Positions 48,379 through 56,342 of a DNA stretch of 64,000 nucleotides are shown piece by piece (position 1 is the stretch's first letter; every line of letters starts with the position of its first letter). Position numbers and translations under genes: made by a program. The DNA comes from Bacteroidales bacterium UBA3290 (lineage in GTDB: Bacteria; Bacteroidota; Bacteroidia; Bacteroidales; UBA932), in the NCBI GenBank assembly GCA_002361615.1, contig DETK01000033.1, positions 146,451 through 210,450 of the forward strand, written 5' to 3'. The notes under the pieces were generated by a model that saw only the letters and a program-made list of their open reading frames with translations, ran no database searches and was not told the origin of the DNA.

Positions 48379-49164
48379 ATGAAAATTTTAGTCTGCATCA
48401 AGCAAGTTCCCGATACGACCGAGATCAAGATCGATCCGGTAACCAAGACCCTGGTCCGCGAGGGCGTTCCCGCCATCATGAATCCGGACGACAAGGGCGG
48501 TCTTGAATTCGCACTCCAGCTCAAGGACAAGTTCGGTGCCGAGGTGACCGTCGTGACGATGGGTATCCCCGCCGCTGAGATCATCCTCCGCGAAGCCTTC
48601 GCCATGGGCGCCGACCGCGCCATCCTGCTGACCGACCGCAAACTCGGCGGCGCCGATACGCTGGCTACGTCCAAGGCGCTCGCCGGTGTGGCCCGCAAAC
48701 TCGACTGGGACCTGATCATCGCCGGCCGTCAGGCCATCGACGGTGACACGGCACAGGTGGGTCCGGAGATTTCCGAACACCTGGGCATCCCGCAGATTTC
48801 CTATGTCGCCGGTCTGGAATACGACGAAGCTTCTAAGAAGTTTACGGTGACCAAGGAGACCGAGGACGGCTACCAGGTCCTGGAATTCCAGGGCAAGGCC
48901 CTGCTGACCTGCCTGGCATCGGCCGTGAAGCCGCGCTACATGAGCGTGGGCGGCATCGTGGACGCATACGGCAAGGAAGTGGAAGTCTGGGGTGCCGACC
49001 GCATCGACGTACCCGAGACCGAACTCGGCCTGAAGGGCTCGCCCACGAAGGTCGTCAAATCGTTTACCAAGGAACTCAAGGCCCCCGGCCAGATCCACGA
49101 GGTGGATGCCGAGCAGGCCGTTGAGCTGATCGTCGCCTGCCTCAAGGAGAAACACATCATCTAA
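48379..49164 (+). CDS. etfB: Electron transfer flavoprotein beta subunit
   Basis: Length 261 residues. Begins KILVCIKQVPDTTEIKID, with MNPDDKGGLEFAL, the GRQAIDGDTAQVGP stretch and a C-terminal helix typical of EtfB. In bifurcating complexes EtfB holds the bifurcating FAD that takes electrons from NADH. Next to bcd and etfA this is the probable role here. A GGAGGAG-type ribosome site lies upstream of the start. Confidence 0.95.
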   Translation: MKILVCIKQVPDTTEIKIDPVTKTLVREGVPAIMNPDDKGGLEFALQLKDKFGAEVTVVTMGIPAAEIILREAFAMGADRAILLTDRKLGGADTLATSKALAGVARKLDWDLIIAGRQAIDGDTAQVGPEISEHLGIPQISYVAGLEYDEASKKFTVTKETEDGYQVLEFQGKALLTCLASAVKPRYMSVGGIVDAYGKEVEVWGADRIDVPETELGLKGSPTKVVKSFTKELKAPGQIHEVDAEQAVELIVACLKEKHII

Positions 49165-49184
49165 CCGTCTAAAACAGTATCGCT

Positions 49185-50192
49185 ATGGATTTTTCAGATT
49201 ATAAAGACATCTATGTATTTGCGGAACAGCGGGACGGTGAGATCCAGTCTGTCGCCCTTGAGCTGATCGGCAAGGCGCGTGACCTTGCCCAGGTGACCGG
49301 TGAGAAAGTGGTCGCCATCCTGGCTGGCTGCGGCATCGCCGACAAGGCGCAGACGCTGGTGGCCTACGGAGCCGACAAGGTCGTCGTTATCGACGATCCG
49401 CTGCTCAAGGACTATGTGACTGAACAGTACACGCAGGCCGTGTTCCAGGCCGTCAATGCGTTCAAGCCCTCGATCCTGATGTACGGCGCCACGACCATCG
49501 GCCGTGACCTTGCTCCGCGCATCGCCGCCCGCCTGGGCACCGGCCTGACAGCCGACTGCACCAAGCTGACCATCAACGAGGAAACCCACGAATTCGAAAT
49601 GACCCGTCCGGCTTTCGGCGGCAACCTGATGGCCACCATCAAGTGCCCCGAACACCGTCCGCAGATGTCGACCGTGCGTCCGGGCGTGATGCCGAAGGCT
49701 ACTCCCGATTTCGACCGCAAGGGCGAGATCGTCACGTTCCAGCCGAAGTTCGACCCGAGCAAGTTCGTGGTCAAGCTCGTCAAGACCGTGAAGGAACAGA
49801 AGGCGGCCGGCGACATCTCCGAGGCCAAGATCCTGGTATCCGGCGGCCGCGGTGTCGGTTGCAAGGAAGGTTTTGAAATGCTGCAGGGCCTGGCCGATGT
49901 GCTGGGTGGGGAAGTGTCCTCGTCCCGCGCCATGGTCGATGCGGGCATCATGCCGCACGACCGTCAGGTGGGCCAGACCGGCAAGACCGTCCGTCCGGCT
50001 GTCTATTTCGCCCTGGGTATCTCCGGTGCCATCCAGCATCTGGCCGGCATGGAGGAATCCGAGACGATCATCGCCGTCAACAAGGACAAGTTCGCGCCGA
50101 TCTTCAGCGTGGCTGACCTGGGCATCGTATGCGACCTGAACAAGGTCGTTCCGCTGCTGACGGAACGGCTGAAGAAGGAAATCGCGGAATAA
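49185..50192 (+). CDS. etfA: Electron transfer flavoprotein alpha subunit
   Basis: Length 335 residues. The C-terminal FAD domain has SGGRGVG, SSRAMVDAG, QVGQTGKTV, PAVYFALGISGAIQHLAGM, all diagnostic. It binds the FAD that passes electrons to Bcd. It is the last gene of the operon and a strong terminator follows. No N-terminal ferredoxin extension is present, unlike some clostridial EtfA. Confidence 0.95.
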   Translation: MDFSDYKDIYVFAEQRDGEIQSVALELIGKARDLAQVTGEKVVAILAGCGIADKAQTLVAYGADKVVVIDDPLLKDYVTEQYTQAVFQAVNAFKPSILMYGATTIGRDLAPRIAARLGTGLTADCTKLTINEETHEFEMTRPAFGGNLMATIKCPEHRPQMSTVRPGVMPKATPDFDRKGEIVTFQPKFDPSKFVVKLVKTVKEQKAAGDISEAKILVSGGRGVGCKEGFEMLQGLADVLGGEVSSSRAMVDAGIMPHDRQVGQTGKTVRPAVYFALGISGAIQHLAGMEESETIIAVNKDKFAPIFSVADLGIVCDLNKVVPLLTERLKKEIAE

Positions 50193-50215
50193 TCCCGTCC
50201 GATTTCCGGTTTTAG

Positions 50216-50248
50216 GAGGGCTGTCATAGAGATGACAGCCCTCTTTTT
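50216..50248 (+). terminator. Terminator of the lysine fermentation operon
   Basis: An 11-bp stem GAGGGCTGTCA / TGACAGCCCTC with a 6-nt loop and five T residues, 23 bp after the etfA stop. It closes a ~14.3-kb operon that starts at the 35891 promoter; I saw no other clear terminator between. Confidence 0.9.
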
Positions 50249-50271
50249 GACCAGGCAATCTGCTTTTTTCG

Positions 50272-50279
50272 TATCTTCG
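50272..50279 (+). promoter_or_regulatory. -7-like box (TATCTTCG) before the MBOAT gene
   Basis: TATCTTCG, one base from TAnnTTTG, 20 bp before the ATG at 50300 and downstream of the lysine operon terminator. Confidence 0.4.
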
Positions 50280-50299
50280 CAAGATTATTTGCAACCCGG

Positions 50300-51697
50300 A
50301 TGGTATTTGCCGACCTTTTCTTCCTCTTTGCCTTTTTACCGGCCTTCGCGATCTGCTACCTGCTCGCGTCGCTGGCGAAGGGTGTCGGCGTGAAGAATCT
50401 CGTCCTGGTCGTTTTCTCCCTCATCTTCTATGCATGGGGAGAACCGGTCTATGTATTCCTGCTGCTGCTTTGTGCGTTGCTCAACTGGCTCTTCGGCAAG
50501 GGTATAGACCAAAAGGGGCGGGGGAGGACGTTCTGGCTGGTTGCAGGTCTGGTCTGTAATCTGGCCATTCTGGGTACTTTCAAATACCTGGGCTTCTTCG
50601 CCGACCTGCTGGGCCGGTTCGGGCTTTCCGTCCAGGTGCCGGAAATCGCCCTGCCCATCGGCATCAGTTTCTACACCTTCCAGTCCATCTCTTATCTGGT
50701 GGACGTTTACCGGAAGGAAAGCAAGGCGCAACGGCGTTTCGGCGACCTGCTGCTCTATATCTCGATGTTCCCGCAGCTGATCGCCGGTCCGATCGTCCGC
50801 TACGGAACCATCGCCAAGGAAATCAACAACCGCCATACGACGGCCGCCGATTTTGCGGACGGCAGTTTCCGTTTCCTGGTGGGTCTGGGCAAGAAAGTCA
50901 TCCTGGCCAACCAGCTTTCGGAAGTGTCCGACCAGTTCCTTGCCGGCGGATTGGCCGGCCTCTCCACGGCCGGTGCCTGGGTGGGTCTGCTGGCCTTTAC
51001 CCTTCAGATTTATTTCGACTTCTCCGGTTATTCCGATATGGCCATCGGTATCGGACGCTGCCTGGGCTTCCATTTCAAGGAGAACTTCGACCATCCGTAC
51101 TGCTGCAACTCCATCACGGATTTCTGGCGCAGATGGCACATCTCCCTGGGTAGTTTCTTCCGGGACTACCTCTACATCCCGATGGGCGGAAACCGGCGCC
51201 ATCAGTTCTTCAACATCCTGGTGGTGTGGTTCCTGACCGGTATGTGGCACGGCGCCAGCTGGAATTTCATCCTCTGGGGTCTGTATTTCGGCCTGATCGT
51301 GGCGCTGGAAAAATACACCATCCTGCGCTGGAAAGTCCCTGCCTGGCTGCTGCACCTGTACAGCCTGGTGCTGGTCGTGCTGGGCTGGGGAATCTTCTAT
51401 TTCGTGGATTTCAGCCAGATGACTGCGTTCTTCCCGATCCTGTTCGGAAAAGCCGAGGCGCTGAGCGACTTTACGGTGCGCAGCGCGCTCACCTCGCGAT
51501 TCTGGCTCTGGATCGCCGCTCTGGTCTGCTGCCTTCCCCTGGGCCGCTGGATCCGCGACCTGGTGGGCGAGAAGCGGGCTTTCGGACGGAGCGTCCTTTC
51601 CATCCTCAAACTCGTGTTCTCCGTGGCCCTGCTGACCGTGAGCGTGGCCCTGCTGGTGGGCGCAACCAACAATCCTTTCATCTATACCCGGTTCTGA
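50300..51697 (+). CDS. MBOAT-family O-acyltransferase
   Basis: Length 465 residues, about ten membrane helices. The AlgI/DltB-type core is clear: FYTFQSISYLVDVYR, DFWRRWHISLGSFFRDYLYIP, and the catalytic His317 in GMWHGASWN. These proteins take acyl (usually acetyl) groups from the cytoplasm across the membrane for polysaccharide or cell-wall modification. It starts 1 bp before an SGNH/DHHW-type partner gene, the standard two-component arrangement, but here the partner has a fused peptidase. Confidence 0.94.
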   Translation: MVFADLFFLFAFLPAFAICYLLASLAKGVGVKNLVLVVFSLIFYAWGEPVYVFLLLLCALLNWLFGKGIDQKGRGRTFWLVAGLVCNLAILGTFKYLGFFADLLGRFGLSVQVPEIALPIGISFYTFQSISYLVDVYRKESKAQRRFGDLLLYISMFPQLIAGPIVRYGTIAKEINNRHTTAADFADGSFRFLVGLGKKVILANQLSEVSDQFLAGGLAGLSTAGAWVGLLAFTLQIYFDFSGYSDMAIGIGRCLGFHFKENFDHPYCCNSITDFWRRWHISLGSFFRDYLYIPMGGNRRHQFFNILVVWFLTGMWHGASWNFILWGLYFGLIVALEKYTILRWKVPAWLLHLYSLVLVVLGWGIFYFVDFSQMTAFFPILFGKAEALSDFTVRSALTSRFWLWIAALVCCLPLGRWIRDLVGEKRAFGRSVLSILKLVFSVALLTVSVALLVGATNNPFIYTRF

Positions 51698-51698
51698 T

Positions 51699-53648
51699 AT
51701 GAAGAGAGGCGTTTTTTTCGTAACGGTCATCGCACTGGTCTACCTGTTCTTCACGGCGGCGTTCAACCTGCTGCCGCGGAGTCGCTATTCCGTGCTCGAG
51801 AAACGGGAGTTGAACCGTTTCCCTTCGTTTACGCTCGATTCGCTTGCGGACGGTTCCTATACGGCCGCCATCTCTTCGTGGTACAGCGATACCGAACCAT
51901 ACCGGGATACGCTGATGGAACTGAGCATGCAGTTCCGCGACTTGCTCGGCATCCGTCTGGGCGAGCAGAATATCCAGTATGTGTCGCAGGAAAAGAATGC
52001 CGCCGTGGAGACAGCGGGGGAAGAACAGGATCCCGTTGTGGCGGCGGAGAAACAGGAACACGCCGAAGCAGCGGAAGACTCGGTCAAATCCGTGAAGGCG
52101 TTCGAACACGTGGATGCGGAAGGAGGGATCGACGACGTGGCGAAAGTGGCGAGTTCCGGCATCATCCTGGTAGGCAGCGGCGAGAATGTCCGCGCCCTGA
52201 TGGGCTTTTTCGGCACGGAGCGGGGAGGCGCTAAATATGCTGAGGTCATCAACCAGTACGGTGCCACTTTCGGCAAGTCCGTCAAGGTGTGGTGCATGCC
52301 CATTCCTACCTCTACGGAATTCTACTGCCCGGAAGATGCGGCCAAGTTCACGAAGAAGCAGTGGCCCGTGTTCAACAGCATCTTCTCGAATCTCTCCAAC
52401 GGCGTGCGGGCCGTTGACATCTATTCCGTTCTGGCCCAGCACACGGATGAGCCGATCTACCTGCGTACCGACCATCACTGGGCGCCGCTGGGCGCCTACT
52501 ATGCCGCGCAGGAATTCGCCCGGGTCGCCGGCGTTCCGTTCGGAGACCTCTCCCGTTATGAAGAGCACGTCGTCCACCGCTTTGTCGGCAGTATGTATGG
52601 CTATTCGCAGAATGTGGCCGTGAAAAAGGCTCCGGAAGACTTTGTGTACCACATCCCGACCGAGGTAGAGTACACCACCACCTATGTGAACTACACCCTC
52701 GACGAAGAGTTCCACGTGACAGGAGAATCGCGGCCCTATAAGAGCAAGTATTTCTTCTCCTTCAAAGACGGCAGCGGCGCCGCCTACACCACGTTCATGG
52801 GCGGAGACATCAAGCTGACCAAGGTGGAGACTTCGACGCACAACGGCCGCCGGCTGCTCGTTTTCAAGGACAGTTTCGGCAACGCCGTACCGGGCTATCT
52901 TTTCTACTCGTTCGAGGAGATCCACGTGGCCGATTTCCGCTACTTCACCAAGGACGTGGTCAGCTATGTGGATGAAAACCATATCACCGACATCCTCTTT
53001 GCTAACAATATCACAAATACTTGTGTGAATTATACTTACAGCCGCTACCGCAAATTCCTCAATCCGGTCGACCCGGGCCTGTCGGCTTTCAGCGCCGACA
53101 CGATTCCCGAAGCGGTGAAACTGCGGATGACGGGGCGTTCCTATCCGGAGGAGGATGCCGGGATCAGCCTGTCCGACCTGCGCTATCTCAAGCTGCTGTA
53201 TTACGACTTCGGCGGCAGGGTACGGCGTGGTGAAATGGTCTGCAACAATGCCATTGCCGACGACCTGCTGTATATCTTCAAGGAACTTTACAAAGCGAAA
53301 TACCCGATTGCGAGCATCCGGCTCATCGACGACTTTGACGGCGACGACCAGCGTTCGATGGAGGCCAACAACACTTCCTGCTTCAACTACCGTACGAAGA
53401 CTTCGGGAACCTCGTTGTCGGCGCACGCGCGGGGGATGGCCGTGGATGTCAACCCCTTGCAGAATCCCTATGTTAAGGGAGAGATCGTAGAGCCCGAAGC
53501 GGCGCGCGAGTACGCCGACCGGACCGTGGATTTCCCGCACAAGATCACGGACGACGATTTGTGCTGCAAGTTGTTCCGCTCCCGCGGTTTCCAGTGGGGC
53601 GGAGCTTGGAACTCGGTGAAGGACTATCAGCATTTCGAAAAGAAATGA
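51699..53648 (+). CDS. DHHW/AlgX-like O-acetyltransferase domain fused to an M15-type peptidase
   Basis: Length 649 residues, with an N-terminal signal anchor (about 6-25). A Glu/Ala-rich linker (~110-135) precedes the DHHW domain (to about 430): TDHHWAP at 257-263 supplies Asp258/His260, and KDSFGN gives Ser392, together the catalytic triad of AlgX/AlgJ-like SGNH enzymes. The last ~170 residues are an M15-like zinc carboxypeptidase domain: SAHARGMAVD with His576 and Asp583, and the terminal DYQHFEK with His645. Both halves keep their catalytic residues. With the MBOAT protein it likely acetylates an envelope polymer; the peptidase half points to peptidoglycan. Substrate unproven. Confidence 0.85.
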   Translation: MKRGVFFVTVIALVYLFFTAAFNLLPRSRYSVLEKRELNRFPSFTLDSLADGSYTAAISSWYSDTEPYRDTLMELSMQFRDLLGIRLGEQNIQYVSQEKNAAVETAGEEQDPVVAAEKQEHAEAAEDSVKSVKAFEHVDAEGGIDDVAKVASSGIILVGSGENVRALMGFFGTERGGAKYAEVINQYGATFGKSVKVWCMPIPTSTEFYCPEDAAKFTKKQWPVFNSIFSNLSNGVRAVDIYSVLAQHTDEPIYLRTDHHWAPLGAYYAAQEFARVAGVPFGDLSRYEEHVVHRFVGSMYGYSQNVAVKKAPEDFVYHIPTEVEYTTTYVNYTLDEEFHVTGESRPYKSKYFFSFKDGSGAAYTTFMGGDIKLTKVETSTHNGRRLLVFKDSFGNAVPGYLFYSFEEIHVADFRYFTKDVVSYVDENHITDILFANNITNTCVNYTYSRYRKFLNPVDPGLSAFSADTIPEAVKLRMTGRSYPEEDAGISLSDLRYLKLLYYDFGGRVRRGEMVCNNAIADDLLYIFKELYKAKYPIASIRLIDDFDGDDQRSMEANNTSCFNYRTKTSGTSLSAHARGMAVDVNPLQNPYVKGEIVEPEAAREYADRTVDFPHKITDDDLCCKLFRSRGFQWGGAWNSVKDYQHFEKK

Positions 53649-53664
53649 TATCAGGAAAGAGACT

Positions 53665-54879
53665 ATGGACGAAATGAAAGAAATTCCGGTCCTGCTGCTG
53701 ACCGGTTATCTCGGCAGCGGAAAGACCACTTTGGTCAACAAGATTCTGAACAATCGCAAAGGAATACGCTTTGCGGTGATTGTCAATGATATCGGAGAGG
53801 TTAATATCGATGCGGACCTGATCCAGAAGGGTGGCGTCGTGGGCAAGAAAGACGAGAGCCTGGTCGCCCTGCAGAACGGCTGTATCTGCTGTACGCTGAA
53901 GAACGACCTGATCCAGCAGCTGACCGAAATCACGAGCCGGCAGAAGTTCGACTACATCGTGATCGAAGCCAGCGGCATCTGCGAGCCCGAGCCCATTGCC
54001 CAGACGATCTGCTCGTTACCTGCGCTGGGTTTCGAATTCGTGAAGAACGGGATACCGATGCTCGATTGCGTGGTGACCGTTGTCGACGCGATGCGTATGG
54101 AGAGCGAATTCGCCTGCGGCGAGGATCTGCGCAAACCGCATCTCGACGAAGAAGACATCGAGAGCCTGGTCATCCAGCAGATTGAATTCTGCAACGTGAT
54201 CGTGCTCAACAAGGTGTCGGAAGTCACACCCGAACAGTTGGGCCGCATCCGCGCCATCGTGCGAACGCTCCAGCCCAAGGCACGCATCCTGGAATGCGAC
54301 TACTGCGATTTCGACCTCGAAGAGATCCTCGACACGGGCATGTTCCAGTTCGACGAGGTCGCCGCCTCCGCCACCTGGATCCAGGAAGTCGAGCATCACG
54401 ACGACGATGATGACGATGACGATGACGATCACGATCACGATCACGATCACGATCACGAGGAGCACGGACACCATCACCACCATCATCACGAAGGAGAAGG
54501 GGAGGCCGAGGAATATGGCATCGGCACGTACGTTTATCAGGCGCGCCGGCCTTTCGACCTGAATACCTTCGACAATTTCGTGGCGAAGAAATGGCCCAAG
54601 AACGTGATCCGTGCCAAGGGCATCTGCTATTTCAGCGAAGAATTCGACACCTGCTATCTGTTCGAACAGGCCGGCCGCCAGTTCGTGCTCAAGAACGTGG
54701 GCCTGTGGTTCGCCACAATGCCGGAAGAAGAACTCATCGAAAAGCTGCGCGAGCAGCCCGACCTGCTGCATGACTGGGACGCCACGTACGGCGACCGCAT
54801 GCAGAAACTGGTCTTCATCGGTCAGCATCTGGACAAGGATTTCCTGAAGAGAGAACTCGATAACTGCCTGTTTGAATGA
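53665..54879 (+). CDS. COG0523 GTPase metallochaperone with Asp/His-rich tract
   Basis: Length 404 residues. G3E GTPase: P-loop GYLGSGKTT (14-22), the metal motif GCICC (Cys73, Cys75, Cys76), a SGICEPEPIA switch, and a C-terminal CobW_C domain. Between the two domains (244-275) lies a low-complexity run of Asp then His and Asp-His repeats, encoded by GAY/CAY triplets, a probable zinc (or other metal) store. ZigA/YeiR-type proteins deliver zinc under scarcity; no Zur box was recognised upstream. Possible target: the zinc enzymes encoded nearby (M15 domain upstream). Confidence 0.9.
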   Translation: MDEMKEIPVLLLTGYLGSGKTTLVNKILNNRKGIRFAVIVNDIGEVNIDADLIQKGGVVGKKDESLVALQNGCICCTLKNDLIQQLTEITSRQKFDYIVIEASGICEPEPIAQTICSLPALGFEFVKNGIPMLDCVVTVVDAMRMESEFACGEDLRKPHLDEEDIESLVIQQIEFCNVIVLNKVSEVTPEQLGRIRAIVRTLQPKARILECDYCDFDLEEILDTGMFQFDEVAASATWIQEVEHHDDDDDDDDDDHDHDHDHDHEEHGHHHHHHHEGEGEAEEYGIGTYVYQARRPFDLNTFDNFVAKKWPKNVIRAKGICYFSEEFDTCYLFEQAGRQFVLKNVGLWFATMPEEELIEKLREQPDLLHDWDATYGDRMQKLVFIGQHLDKDFLKRELDNCLFE

Positions 54880-56342
54880 AAAGCTCCCGCTTCCCGCTGA
54901 CGCTGGCACTGCTCCTTCTGGCCCTGCTGCCGGTCTCCTGCCGTCCGGAGATGGATTTCGTGGAGAATTCCTTCCGTTCCGGACAGGCCGAGATGACGGG
55001 CGGCGCGCAGACGGTGTCGATGCTCTTCGGCTCGGCTGCCGGTTCGGCCTCGATCGACCTGACCGCCAACCGTTCGTGGGAAGCCACTTTCGTGAACGAC
55101 CGTGCCCGGAACTGGTGTACGCTATCTGCCACGAGCGGCGGACGCGGCACTGTGACGCTGACGGTAGGTGTCACTATGAACGGCGACTACGACGAACGCT
55201 CCGCCTCCATTCTCTTTACCTGCGATGACGTGACCCGGACCATCGTGGTGACACAGAAGCAGCGCGACGCGCTGCTGGTGACCAGCAACCGGGTTTATGT
55301 GCCGCAGGCAGGTGGAACCTTCCTGGTGGAAATCCAGTCCAACGTCGATTTTTCATCGGAAATTTCATTCCTTGCCGGCGGGCCTTCCGGCTGGATCCAC
55401 GAACTGGGCACAAAGGGCCTGTCCCAACATATCCTCACGTTCCAGGTCGACGAGAATCCGACCCTTGTCTCGCGCGAAGGTTTGCTGACGGTGCGCAGTC
55501 CGCTGGGCGAAGAAACGGTCCATTTCTACCAGGACGGTGAGATCCCGACCCTGGTGGTGAGCACGCACGAGCAGCTCGTCAGCCCGGAAGGCGGTCCGTT
55601 CGACGTACAGGTCCGGAGCAATATGGACGTGGAATTACTGTTGCCGGACTCGTGTTCCTGGCTGCAGGAAGTAAAAAGCAAAACGCTGTCCACCAATACC
55701 TATACCTTCTCGGCCGACCGTAACGACGGCCGGCAGGAGCGTAAGTGCCGGCTGGTGTTCCGCAATGCGGAGTGGGCCATGGCCGATACGGTCTTCGTCC
55801 GTCAGAACAGCCAGCCCATCCTTCTCTCGGAAGACCGGGTCTACCTTCCCAAGGAAGCTTCCGGTTTCACCGTCCTGGTAAACGGACAGGATCCGGCGTT
55901 GTTCAAGCTGGAGATTTCTGATCCGTGGATGGAACTGACGGGCTCCGATGTAGATGATACGGGCACGCATTTCCACTTCCAGGCGACGGAGAACGAGAGC
56001 GGAGAGGAGCGGGAGGGACAGGTCCGGGTCTTTTACAAGAATTTCCAGCAGCCTGATGTGGTGACTGTCATCCAGTCGGGCGTGCTGCCTTCCTTCTCAT
56101 TCACGACTGCCCGGACGGAAGTACAGGTTCCGCTGATCGCCGCACCTGACTCTCTGACCTTTGTCTTCTGGGGTGATGGAGATTATGAGCGCTACACCGA
56201 AGGGCTTATGCATACATATAAGACTCCGGGTGTGCACACGGTCACCGTGGAAGGACGCGGTCTGTCCGATGTCCGTTTCCCGCTGCCTGAGAATGGCGTC
56301 CATTATGATTTCTCGAAACTGAAAAAGGAGGGACGGAAATGA
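54876..56342 (+). CDS. BACON-type repeat lipoprotein
   Basis: Length 488 residues. The signal peptide ends at lipobox LLPVSCRP (Cys22). The mature protein is four or more beta-sandwich repeats of ~85-100 residues in the BACON/Ig style: each ends in a VVTQKQ, HFYQDGE, FVRQNSQ or TVIQSGV strand, the recurring mark of BACON domains. The last segment (VFWGDGDYERYTEG) looks PKD-like. No catalytic motif. The gene overlaps both the COG0523 gene and the C10 protease gene by 4 bp (ATGA). It is probably a surface-exposed binding partner, perhaps linked to the protease. Confidence 0.82.
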   Translation: MKSSRFPLTLALLLLALLPVSCRPEMDFVENSFRSGQAEMTGGAQTVSMLFGSAAGSASIDLTANRSWEATFVNDRARNWCTLSATSGGRGTVTLTVGVTMNGDYDERSASILFTCDDVTRTIVVTQKQRDALLVTSNRVYVPQAGGTFLVEIQSNVDFSSEISFLAGGPSGWIHELGTKGLSQHILTFQVDENPTLVSREGLLTVRSPLGEETVHFYQDGEIPTLVVSTHEQLVSPEGGPFDVQVRSNMDVELLLPDSCSWLQEVKSKTLSTNTYTFSADRNDGRQERKCRLVFRNAEWAMADTVFVRQNSQPILLSEDRVYLPKEASGFTVLVNGQDPALFKLEISDPWMELTGSDVDDTGTHFHFQATENESGEEREGQVRVFYKNFQQPDVVTVIQSGVLPSFSFTTARTEVQVPLIAAPDSLTFVFWGDGDYERYTEGLMHTYKTPGVHTVTVEGRGLSDVRFPLPENGVHYDFSKLKKEGRK

